The translations under genes were made by a program, and so were the position numbers. A stretch of 64,000 nucleotides of DNA from Alphaproteobacteria bacterium (GTDB taxonomy: Bacteria > Pseudomonadota > Alphaproteobacteria > Bin65), in contig JAJEGH010000023.1 in assembly GCA_022819985.1 (NCBI GenBank), forward strand, positions 62,001 to 126,000, read 5' to 3'. Positions within the stretch are counted from its first letter, which is position 1; each line of letters begins with the position of its first letter. A model generated the notes under the pieces. It was given only the letters and a program-made list of their open reading frames with translations. It did not search any database and was not told the DNA's origin. Positions 47,228 to 57,833 of this stretch are shown piece after piece.

Positions 47228-49552
47228 ATGAAATTCGGACTGGGGCAGAGCGTGCCGCGCTACGAGGATCCGCGCCTCCTGCGCGGCAACGGGCAGTATA
47301 CCGACGATCTCAACCGCCCCGGCCAGGCCCGCGGCCATGTCCTGCGCTCGCCCTACGCCCACGCCCGGATCGCCGCCATCGACTGCGCCGCGGCGCGGGC
47401 GGCGCCCGGCGTGCTCGCCGTGCTGACCCATGACGACTGGCAGGCCGACGACCTGGGCGTCATCGCCTCGTTGGCGCCGCAGTTGCTGCCGCTGAAGCGG
47501 CCGGACGGATCGCCAATCCACGAGCCCTACCGGCCGCCGCTCGCCGCCGGCGCGGTGAAGTTCGTCGGCGATCCGGTCGCCTTCGTCGTTGCCGAGACCG
47601 CGGCGCAGGCGCGCGATGCGGCCGAGCTTGTGGATATCGACTATGAGGAATTGCCGGCGGTGATCGACACGCCGGACGCGCTCGCCCCCGGTGCGCCGCT
47701 GGTGTGGCCCGATCTCGGCGACAATGTCAGCTTCCGCCAGACCATGGGCGATCTGGACGCCGTCGAGGCGATCTTCAAATCGGCCGCTCATGTCGTCACC
47801 GCCGAACTGCCGATCGGCCGGCTGGCGCAGAACCCGATGGAGCCGCGCGCGGCGCTGGGCGAATACGATCCGGTCGCCGACCGCTACACCCTGTGGACCG
47901 GCACCCAGGGCCCGCACGACAACCGCAACCTGCTCGCCCGCGACGCGCTCAAGGTGCCGATTTCCAAGCTGCGCCTGGTCAGTCCGGACATGGGCGGCGG
48001 CTTCGGCCTGCGCGGCGGCCTGTTCCCGGAGATGGCGCTGGTCGTCTGGGCGGCGAAGCGGGTCGGCCGGCCGGTCAAGTGGAACGGCGACCGCAGCGAG
48101 CATTTCCTAGTCGACGATCATGGCCGCGACTGCCGGCCGATCGCCGAACTGGCGTTGAACGAGGACGGCGATTTCCTCGCGGTGCGGGTGAAGTCCGTCG
48201 CCGCGCTCGGCGCCTATTGCAGCTTTTTCGGCCCGCTGCCGACCTTCGGCAACATGGGCGCCATCGTCGGCATGTACCGGACCGGCGCGGCCTCGGTCGA
48301 CGTCACGGCCGTGTTCACCAACACCTGCCCGATCGGCCCCTATCGCGGCGCCGGCCGGCCCGAATCCATCTATATCTGCGAAATGCTGGTCGAGAAGGCG
48401 GCGGCCGAGCTGGGCTTCGACCGGGTGGAGTTGCGCCGGCGCAACCTGATCCCCGAAGACGCCATGCCCTTCAAGACCGGCCTGCAATACACCTACGATT
48501 GCGGCCGGTTCGAAGCCAACATGGACAAGGCGCTGGCCGCCGCCGACTATGCCGGCTTCGAGGCGCGCCGGGCGGAGGCCGCCGCGCGCGGCCGGCTGCG
48601 CGGCTTCGGCATTACCAACGCCATCGAGCAGTCGGCCGGCTTGGGCGACGAGGGCGCGGAAATCCGCTTCGACGCCGACGGCGGCGTGACGCTCACGGTC
48701 GGCACCCTCTCCCACGGCCAGGGCCACGAGACCGTGTTCCGGCAACTGCTGTGCGACACGCTGGGCGTGGACTTCGAGCAGGTGCGCTTCGTCCAGGGCG
48801 ATACCGATACCGTGCGCCACGGCCACGGCACCTTCGGCTCGCGTTCCTCCGGCCTGGGCGGCGGCGCGATCCGGCTGGCGAGCGAGCGGGTGATCGAGAA
48901 GGGCAAGACCATCGCCGCCCACCATTTCGAAACCGCGGCGGAGGACATCGCCTTCGATGACGGCGTGTTCTCGGTCGCCGGCACGGACCGGTCGATCCGC
49001 ATCGCCGAGGTCGCGGCCATGGCGCACAATTTCTTCGGCGTGCCGGGCGGCCTCGAATCCGGGCTCGGCGCGACCGCCAACTTCCGCCATCCCGGGCCGA
49101 CCTTCCCGAACGCCACCCATTGCTGCGAGGTCGAGATCGATCCCGAGACCGGCGCCGCCGAACTGCTCGGCTGGGTCGCGGTCAACGACGCCGGCACCGT
49201 GATGAACCCGCTGCTGCTCAAGGGCCAGATCCAGGGCGGCATCGTGCAGGGCGCCGGCCATATCCTGCTCGAAGGCATCGCCTGGGACGAGGCCGGCCAG
49301 CTTATCACCGGCTCTTTCATGGACTACGCCCTGCCGCGGGCCGGCGACATGCCCTTCATCGAGGTCGAATCCAGCCCGACGCTGACGAAGACCAACCCGC
49401 TCGGCATCAAGGGCGCCGGCGAGGCCGGCTGCGTCGGCGGCATGGCCTGCACCATGATCGCGCTGCTCGATGCGGTGCGGCCCGCCGGCGTTACCGCCCT
49501 GCCGATGCCCGCGACGCCGAACGCGATCTGGCAGGCGCTGCAGGCGGCATGA
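47228..49552 (+). CDS. Molybdenum hydroxylase large subunit, orphan (xanthine dehydrogenase family)
   Basis: A 774-aa molybdopterin-binding subunit. Family strings include QSVPRYEDPRLLRGNGQYTDDL, VSPDMGGGFGLRGGLFPEM, GPYRGAGRPESIYICEMLVEKAA and GTLSHGQGHETVF, with the C-terminal IKGAGEAGCVGG carrying the catalytic-type Glu. It starts at ATG 47228 behind AGGAGGAG. Unlike the operon at 28.9-32.6 kb it has no FAD or Fe-S subunit gene beside it, so it must borrow partners or work differently. It differs clearly from the 28869 paralogue. Substrate unknown. Confidence 0.88.
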   Translation: MKFGLGQSVPRYEDPRLLRGNGQYTDDLNRPGQARGHVLRSPYAHARIAAIDCAAARAAPGVLAVLTHDDWQADDLGVIASLAPQLLPLKRPDGSPIHEPYRPPLAAGAVKFVGDPVAFVVAETAAQARDAAELVDIDYEELPAVIDTPDALAPGAPLVWPDLGDNVSFRQTMGDLDAVEAIFKSAAHVVTAELPIGRLAQNPMEPRAALGEYDPVADRYTLWTGTQGPHDNRNLLARDALKVPISKLRLVSPDMGGGFGLRGGLFPEMALVVWAAKRVGRPVKWNGDRSEHFLVDDHGRDCRPIAELALNEDGDFLAVRVKSVAALGAYCSFFGPLPTFGNMGAIVGMYRTGAASVDVTAVFTNTCPIGPYRGAGRPESIYICEMLVEKAAAELGFDRVELRRRNLIPEDAMPFKTGLQYTYDCGRFEANMDKALAAADYAGFEARRAEAAARGRLRGFGITNAIEQSAGLGDEGAEIRFDADGGVTLTVGTLSHGQGHETVFRQLLCDTLGVDFEQVRFVQGDTDTVRHGHGTFGSRSSGLGGGAIRLASERVIEKGKTIAAHHFETAAEDIAFDDGVFSVAGTDRSIRIAEVAAMAHNFFGVPGGLESGLGATANFRHPGPTFPNATHCCEVEIDPETGAAELLGWVAVNDAGTVMNPLLLKGQIQGGIVQGAGHILLEGIAWDEAGQLITGSFMDYALPRAGDMPFIEVESSPTLTKTNPLGIKGAGEAGCVGGMACTMIALLDAVRPAGVTALPMPATPNAIWQALQAA

Positions 49553-49596
49553 GGCGGGGTGAGGCGACGGCCCGATCGGACGGCGGAGAATTGCAA

Positions 49597-49632
49597 TCGT
49601 CAGATGAACGAACTAAATTAGTCATCTGACGA
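49597..49632. promoter_or_regulatory. Operator palindrome of the second Xre/RES module
   Basis: TCGTCAGATGA-(14 nt)-TCATCTGACGA, a perfect 11-bp inverted repeat, ending 21 bp before the antitoxin ATG at 49654. The spacer AACTAAATTA is AT-rich and may overlap the -10. Confidence 0.75.
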
Positions 49633-49653
49633 ATCACTCTGAGAATCGAACCG

Positions 49654-50118
49654 ATGCAGCTTCGAGCCTACGCCGTTCCATCGAATATGCCGGTGAGCGA
49701 AGCCGTACGCGTGGCGCGGCTTCTGGAGATCGACGGCCCGGACGATCTGAGCGACGTCGAACTCGCGGCGCGCATTTCCCGCGGTCTGCGTTCCGGATCG
49801 GCCCTGGCGCTCGGCGAAGCGCTCGGCAGGAACCGGGTGGTCGGGCCGGTGGTCCCGGAGGCGACGTTCCGGCGCGCACGCAAGAGCGGCAAAGCGCTGT
49901 CCAGAGAACACAGCGAGAGACTCTACGAGATGGGGCGGGTGGTCGATGCCCTGGGCCGCGTCTATCGCGGCGACCGGAACGCCATCGAGACGTTCCTCAC
50001 CCGGCCGCATCCCCTGCTGGACGGCGAGACGCCGTTCGATGTGGCGCGGTCCAGTTCAGCGGGCGCGGAAGCCGTCCTGAACCTGATCCGCCGGGCCGAG
50101 GCGGGCATGGCCGTTTGA
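49654..50118 (+). CDS. Xre/MbcA/ParS-type antitoxin of the second RES module
   Basis: A 154-aa antitoxin. The C-terminal DUF2384 toxin-binding region is clear (LYEMGRVVDALGRVYRGDRNAIETFLTRPHPLLDGETPFDVARSSSAGAEAVLNLI), matching the PHPLLDGxxP pattern. The N-terminal half is the degenerate-HTH segment typical of this family. The last codons overlap the toxin start (TTGA). It is not closely similar to the 14539 antitoxin, so this is an independent module. Confidence 0.9.
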   Translation: MQLRAYAVPSNMPVSEAVRVARLLEIDGPDDLSDVELAARISRGLRSGSALALGEALGRNRVVGPVVPEATFRRARKSGKALSREHSERLYEMGRVVDALGRVYRGDRNAIETFLTRPHPLLDGETPFDVARSSSAGAEAVLNLIRRAEAGMAV

Positions 50119-50597
50119 CCGGGCCGCGAACCCTGCCGGAGGCGATGCGGGCCTACCGGATCGGGGATCCCGAAGGACGGTTTCCGGTTTGGAGCGCGGA
50201 AGGCGCGCGGCGCACGTCCGGCAGGTGGCACGAGGCCGGCGCGGCGGTAATCTACGCCTCGGCGAACTATGCGACGGCCATGCTGGAAACCCTGGCGCAC
50301 TGGAACGGAACCCTGCCGCCGAATCAGCATTTCATCGAAATCGCCATACCGCAGGGGACCGGCTACGAAATCGTGACGGCCGACACGGTCCCCGGCTGGT
50401 CCGCGCCGGACGGGGAAGCCGCCCGCCGCTTCGGCCGCCGATGGTACAGGGAAAACCGGAGCGCAGTCCTGATCGTGCCGTCGGTCGTCGCGCGCATGGA
50501 GCGCAACATCGTCATCAACGCCCGGCACCCGGAGTTCGAGAACCTGACGGTCGGACCGGAAACGCCGGTGTGGTGGGACCGGCGGCTGTTTCCGTAA
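50115..50597 (+). CDS. RES-domain toxin of the second module
   Basis: A 160-aa RES toxin. AYRIGDPEGRFPVWSAEGARRTSGRWHEAGAAVIYASANYATAMLETLAHW shows the Arg, Gly-Arg-Trp and Ser/Glu core of the domain. The TTG at 50115 overlaps the antitoxin stop; ATG 50145 is an alternative start, just before the domain. Members degrade NAD+. Shorter than the RES protein at 13943 and belongs to the other common subtype (compact RES without N-terminal extension). Confidence 0.9.
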   Translation: MTGPRTLPEAMRAYRIGDPEGRFPVWSAEGARRTSGRWHEAGAAVIYASANYATAMLETLAHWNGTLPPNQHFIEIAIPQGTGYEIVTADTVPGWSAPDGEAARRFGRRWYRENRSAVLIVPSVVARMERNIVINARHPEFENLTVGPETPVWWDRRLFP

Positions 50598-50719
50598 ACG
50601 CCTTCGGTGGCCCGGCAGCCGATCCGCGGCCGGAACGCCCTTGCCTCGCGGCCGCTGCGGCGCGACCATGGGCGGCGACCGCGGCCGTCCGGCCGCACGA
50701 CGCCATCGGAGGACCGGCG

Positions 50720-51154
50720 ATGTTCGTATCGGATATTCTGCGCACCAAGGGCGGCTCCATCCATTCCGGCACGCCGGACATGACGGTCGGCCGGGCCGCC
50801 AACGAGATGACCGGGCGCAAGATCGGCTCCCTGCTCATTCTGGACGGCGGCAGCATCGCCGGCATCCTTTCGGAACGCGACATCGTCCGGGGCCTGGCGA
50901 CCTTCGGAGCCGAGTGCCTCGACGGGCCGGTCACCCAGCTCATGACCCGGGGCGTCACGACCATCGGGCCGGGCGCCACCATCGCCCAGGCCATGGAAAT
51001 CATGACCCAGGGCCGCTTCCGCCATCTCCCGGTGCTGGACGGCGACACGCTGGCCGGCATGATCTCGATCGGCGACGTCGTCAAATACCGCCTCGCCGAA
51101 GCGGCGCGGGAGGTCGAGGAGATGCAGAAATACGTCCAGGGCCAGTACGACTGA
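50720..51154 (+). CDS. CBS-domain-pair protein
   Basis: A 144-aa stand-alone pair of CBS domains, which usually bind adenosine ligands. FVSDILRTKGGSIHSGTPDMTVGRAANEM and the classical IAGILSERDIVRGLATFG, then VTQLMTRGVTTIGPGATIAQAMEIM and RFRHLPVLDGDTLAGMISIGDVVKYRL are seen. It starts at ATG 50720 with GGAGGA. Longer track ORF start ignored. Regulatory partner unknown. Confidence 0.93.
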   Translation: MFVSDILRTKGGSIHSGTPDMTVGRAANEMTGRKIGSLLILDGGSIAGILSERDIVRGLATFGAECLDGPVTQLMTRGVTTIGPGATIAQAMEIMTQGRFRHLPVLDGDTLAGMISIGDVVKYRLAEAAREVEEMQKYVQGQYD

Positions 51155-51162
51155 CGCGCCGC

Positions 51163-51379
51163 CCCTTCGATCCTTCGATACGCCCCGGCCTTGGCGGCCG
51201 GGGCTACTCAGGATGAGGAAGAGCGGGGTGTTGAGGCGTTTGAACCCCCAACAAATTCCTCATCCCGAGTAGGCGCGCCAGTAGCCTGTCCTGAGCTTGT
51301 CGAAGGGCCGTATCGAGGGCCTGCCCTGAGCGAAGCCGAAGGGGGGCCGTATCGAGGGCGCCTGCCGAAGGGGCGGCCT
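51163..51379. repeat. Dispersed repeat, family B, copy 1
   Basis: Fills the gap between the CBS gene and uvrB. It contains arms CTACTCAGGATGAGG (51204-51218) and CCTCATCCCGAGTAG (51258-51272), then repeated CCGTATCGAGGGC and CCTGAGCTTGTCGAAGGGC-type strings. The same strings make up copy 2 at 55909-56095. Confidence 0.75.
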
Positions 51380-51386
51380 TCGCCCG

Positions 51387-53591
<2,205 letters not shown>

Positions 53592-53714
53592 GGGCCGATT
53601 ATATACGGCCCGGCACGGCGGCGCGCTATCGGCAAACGGAGGCGGTGGCGGGCTGTGCGCGGGTTCGCGAAGTAGAGGCTGTCGGGCCGGCTGCCCGGAC
53701 GGGCCTTCCCCTCC

Positions 53715-53856
53715 CGTCATTTCGACCGAAGCGATAGCGGGCGGAGAAATCCGGCCGGCGACGGAGGCCGGCCGGAGGCTGAAACTTCGGGCGTCGACGG
53801 CGGGCTGGCCGGTTTTCTCCACTCCGCGGGCTGACGCCCGCTTCGGTCGAAATGAC
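53715..53856. repeat. Dispersed imperfect palindromic repeat, family A, copy 4
   Basis: Opens GTCATTTCGACCGAAGC and closes GCTTCGGTCGAAATGAC with GGAGAAATCCGGCCGGCGACGG inside, in the gap between uvrB and the Sel1-protease gene. Orientation of the inner block is reversed relative to copy 2. Confidence 0.8.
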
Positions 53857-53882
53857 GGGCAGGGGGATCGGCCCTCTGCCGG

Positions 53883-55829
53883 TCACTTCCAGCATTCGAC
53901 GAGCACGGTGAACCCTTTCGTTGCCGCCGCCACGTCCTCCGGGGCGCGGGCCGTGCCGGACGGCGCCGTCTCGTAGGCCACCCCTTCGGAATCGAGGAAG
54001 GCGCGCGCCGTTCCCGCGCTTACCGCGAAATTGACATTCTGCGGAATGTCGCCGGTGGCGCGGGCGATCCTGATCGCGTTCAACTTCGCCACGACGACGC
54101 CGGCGACGTTGCCGGCCGCGTCGAGCACCGGGCCGCCGCTGTTGCCCGGCTGGACCGGCGCGGTGATCTGGATCAGCCGGCGGTCGTTGCCCGGCCCGGC
54201 CAGCGCCGCGACCGTGCCGGCGCTGATATTCACTCCGGCGGCGAGGACGCCGCGCAGCGGATAGCCGGCCACGACGACGCGCGCACCCGGCCTGACGCCG
54301 CGCCCGGCGCGGAACCGGGCGAAGGGCGCGCCCGCCGGTCCCCGGAGCAGGGCGAGGTCTGACGCCTTGTCGCGCGCCGCGACCGCAACGCGCTGGGCTG
54401 CCGCGCCCGGCGACGGCGGAACCCGCACTTCGGTACAGCCGCGCACAACGTGGGCGTTGGTCAGGATATGGCCCCCGGCGCTCACGCGAAAGCCGGAGCC
54501 GGTCGAGGCTTTCTTGAGCGCGCGGCGCGGCGGCGGGGAGCCGGCGGCGGCGCGCCCGATGCGCCGCAGGGCGGCCCCGACCGCGCTTTCCAGTTTCTCC
54601 GACACCCGGCCGTCCACCGGCAGCCCGGCCACAGCCTGGAAGGCCCGGATCGCGGCGCGGGTCTTCGGGCCGGTAGCACCATCGGCCGGGCCGGGATCGT
54701 AGCCCAACCGGGCGAGATCGCGCTGTAGCGCCGCGACCCGGCGCCGGCGGTCGCTGTCACCGTCCTCCGGCGGACGCGCCGCATCTCCCTCATTGGGCCG
54801 CCACGCCCGCGCCAGCCGCTGCGCCTGCGCCAACTGTGCGGCTGTCAGGAACCCGGCGACACGGTCACGGCCCGATACCGCACGTTCGCGGAGGTCTTTC
54901 TGCTCTGCGGAAGACCGGGAAGCCGCAAGGTTGAACCATTTGTGCGCCCGGACGAGATCCCGGCGGACGCCTTTGCCGTCTTCGTACATGTCGCCGAGAT
55001 TGGCCTGAGCCCAGGCGTTGCCCTGCCCGGCCGCGCGCCGGAACCATTTCGCTGCTTCGGCATAGTCCTGCGGAACGCCTCGGCCGTTGCCGTACATGAC
55101 CCCAAGATTGTTCTGGGCCCCGGCGTTACGCCGCTCGGCCGCGCGGCGGTACCATTTCGCCGCTTCGGCGTAGTCCTGCGGGACGCCATGGCCGTTGTGG
55201 TACATGGTCCCTAGATTGGCCTGAGCGTCAGCATCGCCCTGTTCCGCGGCACGGCGGTACCACTTCGCCGCTTCGCCATAGTCCTGCGGGACGCCGTGGC
55301 CGTCGGCGTACATGACACCGAGATTGTTTTGAGCGTAGGTATCGCCCTGCTCTGCAGCGCGGCGGTACCATTTCACGGCTTCGGCATGATCCTGTGGAAC
55401 GCCATTGCCCTTTTCGTACATATAGCCGAGACCAGCCTGACCTTTGGCATCGCCCTGCTCCGCAGCGCGGCGGAACCACTTTACGGCCTCCGCATAATCC
55501 TGCGGAACACCTTGGCCCTCTGCATACATGTCCCCGAGATTGAACTGAGCGCCGGCGTCGCCCTGCTCGGCGGCACGGCGATACCATTTCACGGCTTCGG
55601 CGTAATCCTGCGAAACGCCGTGGCCTTTGTCGTACATGCGTGCAAGATTGTACTGAGCAGCGGCATTGCCCCGTTCGGCGAGGCGCCGGAAGCCGCGATA
55701 GGCCGTGGCGTAATCGCCGCGCTTGTAAGCTGCGGCGGCTTCGCCAATGGTCTGCGCCGCTGCCGGCAGGGCGGCAGCCGCGGCCAGGAAGAGCACCGCC
55801 GCCGCGGCAATGTAGCGAAGCGCCCGCAT
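53883..55829 (-). CDS. Exported Sel1-repeat, peptidoglycan-binding and trypsin-like protease fusion
   Basis: A 648-aa protein. Residues 1-25 are a signal peptide (hydrophobic, then AAAQ). About eight Sel1-like repeats follow (residues 40-330) with units such as AQFNLGDMYAEGQGVPQDYAEAVKW. A peptidoglycan-binding domain (ALQRDLARLGYDPGPADGATGPKTRAAIRAF) lies near 365-415, then a serine-protease domain with catalytic His (ILTNAHVV), Asp (SDLALL) and Ser (QPGNSGGPVLD). The order Sel1, PG-binding, trypsin-2 in one chain is unusual. It likely acts in the periplasm on envelope proteins. The 108-bp repeat period is visible in the DNA. Confidence 0.9.
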   Translation of the reverse strand: MRALRYIAAAAVLFLAAAAALPAAAQTIGEAAAAYKRGDYATAYRGFRRLAERGNAAAQYNLARMYDKGHGVSQDYAEAVKWYRRAAEQGDAGAQFNLGDMYAEGQGVPQDYAEAVKWFRRAAEQGDAKGQAGLGYMYEKGNGVPQDHAEAVKWYRRAAEQGDTYAQNNLGVMYADGHGVPQDYGEAAKWYRRAAEQGDADAQANLGTMYHNGHGVPQDYAEAAKWYRRAAERRNAGAQNNLGVMYGNGRGVPQDYAEAAKWFRRAAGQGNAWAQANLGDMYEDGKGVRRDLVRAHKWFNLAASRSSAEQKDLRERAVSGRDRVAGFLTAAQLAQAQRLARAWRPNEGDAARPPEDGDSDRRRRVAALQRDLARLGYDPGPADGATGPKTRAAIRAFQAVAGLPVDGRVSEKLESAVGAALRRIGRAAAGSPPPRRALKKASTGSGFRVSAGGHILTNAHVVRGCTEVRVPPSPGAAAQRVAVAARDKASDLALLRGPAGAPFARFRAGRGVRPGARVVVAGYPLRGVLAAGVNISAGTVAALAGPGNDRRLIQITAPVQPGNSGGPVLDAAGNVAGVVVAKLNAIRIARATGDIPQNVNFAVSAGTARAFLDSEGVAYETAPSGTARAPEDVAAATKGFTVLVECWK

Positions 55830-55908
55830 GGCCGGTCCTCCGGCTCCTCCCGCCGTTTTCCCACGGCCGGCAGACTACCGCCTCGCCGGCCGTCCCCGCA
55901 ATGCGCCC

Positions 55909-56095
55909 GTGCGGCGGCCCCTTCGGCTTCGCTCAGGGCAGGCTCCCTCGATACGGCGCTGACGCGGCTACTCGGGATGAGGGTCTTTTTGTGAGATTTT
56001 ACACCCCATTCCCTCACCCTGAGTAGCCGCCCCTGCGACGCCCTCTGCCCGTTTTACGCGGCGGCGGCCGGGCGGCGTATCGAAGGGCGCCCTCT
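55909..56095. repeat. Dispersed repeat, family B, copy 2
   Basis: Fills most of the 340-bp gap between the Sel1-protease gene and higA. Arms GCGGCTACTCGGGATGAGGG (55964-55983) and CCCTCACCCTGAGTAGCCGC (56011-56030) pair 18 of 20 bases. The flanks contain CCCTTCGGCTTCGCTCAGGGC and CGTATCGAAGGGC as in copy 1. No gene is supported in the gap. Confidence 0.78.
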
Positions 56096-56172
56096 AAAGC
56101 GGGCGCGCGCCGGGCCGGCGAAAGGCGCGCGCTCTTGCGCGGCCGCCGGCGCCGCGTTCGATCCGCCTCGCG

Positions 56173-56469
56173 TCACGCCGCCGGCTGCGGCTCGTATCGC
56201 TGGACGTCGATTCGATGTTCTTCCTTGCGGGCCTGTACGAGATCGTAGCCGGTCTGCCGGCGCAGCCAGAACTCCGCATTGGACCAGCCCGCCTTCTCCA
56301 GCCGAATGGCCATTTCCGGGGAGATGGCTGCGTGCCCGTTGAGCACCCGCGAGAGGGTGTGACGGGCCACGCCCAGCAGCTTTGCCGCTTCGGTTACGGT
56401 CAGACCGAGCGGCTCCAGGCAGTTCTCCCGGATGCTGCGCCCGGGATGCGGGGGATCGCTCATCGTCAT
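56173..56469 (-). CDS. higA: HigA-family antitoxin
   Basis: A 98-aa HTH antitoxin of the HigA/VapI type. [52 protein letters not shown] is the diagnostic Xre-type helix-turn-helix, followed by the tail [15 protein letters not shown]. The ATG at 56469 has GGAGG 7 bp upstream. It lies 30 bp after the toxin, in the toxin-first order typical of higBA. It should bind and neutralise HigB and repress the operon. Confidence 0.93.
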   Translation of the reverse strand: MTMSDPPHPGRSIRENCLEPLGLTVTEAAKLLGVARHTLSRVLNGHAAISPEMAIRLEKAGWSNAEFWLRRQTGYDLVQARKEEHRIDVQRYEPQPAA

Positions 56470-56499
56470 GTTGCCGCCTCCTGCTAATGGTAGTCGAAC

Positions 56500-56778
56500 C
56501 TAATGGTAATCGATCAGGTCGACGTCGTAGACATCGCCATCTTCGAAACGGAAGATCACCCGCCAGTTGCTGGAAATCGAGAGGCTCCAGTATCCTTTCA
56601 GGTCGCCCTTCAGCGGGTGAAGCCGATATCCGGGCAGGTCGAGGTCCGAGGGCTTGCGGGCATTGTCAAGGTCCGCCAGGGCGAGCGCCACGCGATCCGC
56701 CATGTCGGGACCCACCCGGCTCGGATCGCCACGCTCGTACAGGCGCTTCAGGCCGCGATGACGGATCCGTCGGATCAT
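56500..56778 (-). CDS. higB: HigB/RelE-type mRNA interferase toxin
   Basis: A 92-aa ribosome-dependent mRNase toxin of the HigB group. MIRRIRHRGLKRLYERGDPSRV and the beta-sheet PGYRLHPLKGDLKGYWSLSISSNWRVIFRF with its Arg/Trp residues follow the family. I chose ATG 56778 (track start is 9 residues earlier). The 3' end is part of a 16-bp imperfect tandem duplication (CTAATGGTARTCGAWC at 56484-56515), so the stop codon region has been copied once. Confidence 0.92.
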   Translation of the reverse strand: MIRRIRHRGLKRLYERGDPSRVGPDMADRVALALADLDNARKPSDLDLPGYRLHPLKGDLKGYWSLSISSNWRVIFRFEDGDVYDVDLIDYH

Positions 56779-56866
56779 GAAAGTGTGTATCGCATACCGG
56801 TACACATATCAATCGGAAAGTCCGGTGCGATCTTTAATATTTATTCCGATTTTTTTACTTTTTTCC

Positions 56867-56895
56867 TTGACAGGCCGCTTCCCCCACCCTATATC
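56867..56895 (+). promoter_or_regulatory. Near-consensus sigma-70 promoter with no gene downstream
   Basis: TTGACA, 17 bp, TATATC, with an AT-rich UP-like run (TTTTTTTACTTTTTTCC) directly before. It points rightward into a non-coding stretch. A terminator-like stem begins about 12 bp after the -10 box. Transcript start would be near 56902. Confidence 0.65.
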
Positions 56896-56901
56896 GGGTC
56901 C

Positions 56902-56948
56902 GTCAACGCCTGAAGTGCGTCTGGAGCGGCCTTCGGGCGTCTTTTTTG
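56902..56948 (+). ncRNA. Possible very short transcript or attenuator (promoter-terminator pair)
   Basis: From the predicted start near 56902 the sequence runs to CGCCTGAAG (56907-56915) and CTTCGGGCG (56931-56939), a 9-bp stem with one G-U pair and 15-nt loop, then TCTTTTTTG. That predicts a roughly 45-nt RNA. No ORF is within it. It may be a small RNA, a remnant leader, or chance. The next gene on this strand is more than 3.7 kb away. Confidence 0.35.
56907..56947 (+). terminator. Terminator hairpin with T-tract in the higB-tag gap
   Basis: CGCCTGAAG/CTTCGGGCG stem followed by TCTTTTTT. It lies just downstream of the strong promoter at 56867. Confidence 0.55.
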
Positions 56949-57064
56949 TTTGCCCGGATCCGTCCCGGATCCGTCCCGGGGGTGCCGCCCCTCTATCCGC
57001 CGGCCAGGGCCCCGGGGCCGGCATCCGGCGCGGCGCGGTCGGGGAGGCAAGTGTAAAAAAACGA

Positions 57065-57084
57065 TAGATAGACCGGTCTGTCTA
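57065..57084. promoter_or_regulatory. TetR-type operator palindrome (TAGACCGGTCTA core)
   Basis: TAGATAGACCGGTCTGTCTA is a 20-bp palindrome with a single symmetric mismatch. The core GACCGGTC with flanking TA is like NemR/TetR-family operators. It lies in an AT-rich stretch 100-120 bp from the 3' end of tag, with no regulator gene beside it. Confidence 0.5.
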
Positions 57085-57159
57085 ATTTACTCTGGACCGG
57101 AAATGGCGGAATTCTGCGGTTTGAGCGGTATTTATAAATGATCGGTCGTTAAATAATTG

Positions 57160-57192
57160 CAGGATTAAATTCATTTTATGGATTTAATCCTG
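57160..57192. terminator. Perfect inverted repeat across the tag stop codon
   Basis: CAGGATTAAAT-(11 nt)-ATTTAATCCTG, a perfect 11-bp inverted repeat with AT-rich stem that overlaps the end of tag. Probably a weak terminator for clpB-tag or a protein site. The gap 56779-57183 holds no gene; besides the items listed there is an 11-bp tandem GGATCCGTCCC twice near 56957. Confidence 0.5.
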
Positions 57193-57833
57193 TGTCGGCC
57201 GGACGAAAGCCGTGCGCTCGGCTTCGACCTCCGCGCGGAAGCTGCAGCCTTCGAGATGGTCGTTGACCAGACCCATGGCCTGCATGAAGGCGTAGCAGGT
57301 CGTCGGGCCGACGAATTTCCAGCCGCGCTTCTTCAGATCCCGGCTCAGCGCCCGCGACATCTCCGTCTGCGCCAGCGCGGCGAGCGCCCTCCGGTCGAGC
57401 CGCTCGGGCCGGTCTTCCGGCGGCGTCTCGTAGCGCCAGAAATACGCGGCGAGGGAGCCGGCCTCCTCCGCCAGTTCGATCGCCCGCCGGGCGTTGTTGA
57501 CGGTCGCCTCGATCTTGCCGCGGTGGCGGACGATGCCGGCGTCGCCGAGCAGTCGCTCGACATCGGCGTCGCCGTAGTTGGCAACCGTGCGAAAATCGAA
57601 CCCGGCGAAGGCGGCGCGGAAATTCTCGCGTTTGCGCAGGATGGTCAGCCAGGACAGGCCGGACTGGAAGCCCTCCAGGCAGATCTTCTCGAACAGGCGG
57701 ATGTCGCTGCCGACCGGCCGGCCCCATTCCCGGTCGTGATAGTCCCGGTAGAGCGTATCGTCGCCGCACCACCAGCAGCGGCGCCGGCCGTCGGCGCCGG
57801 TTGTCAGGCCGGCTTGCGCGATCGAGGGCGCGG

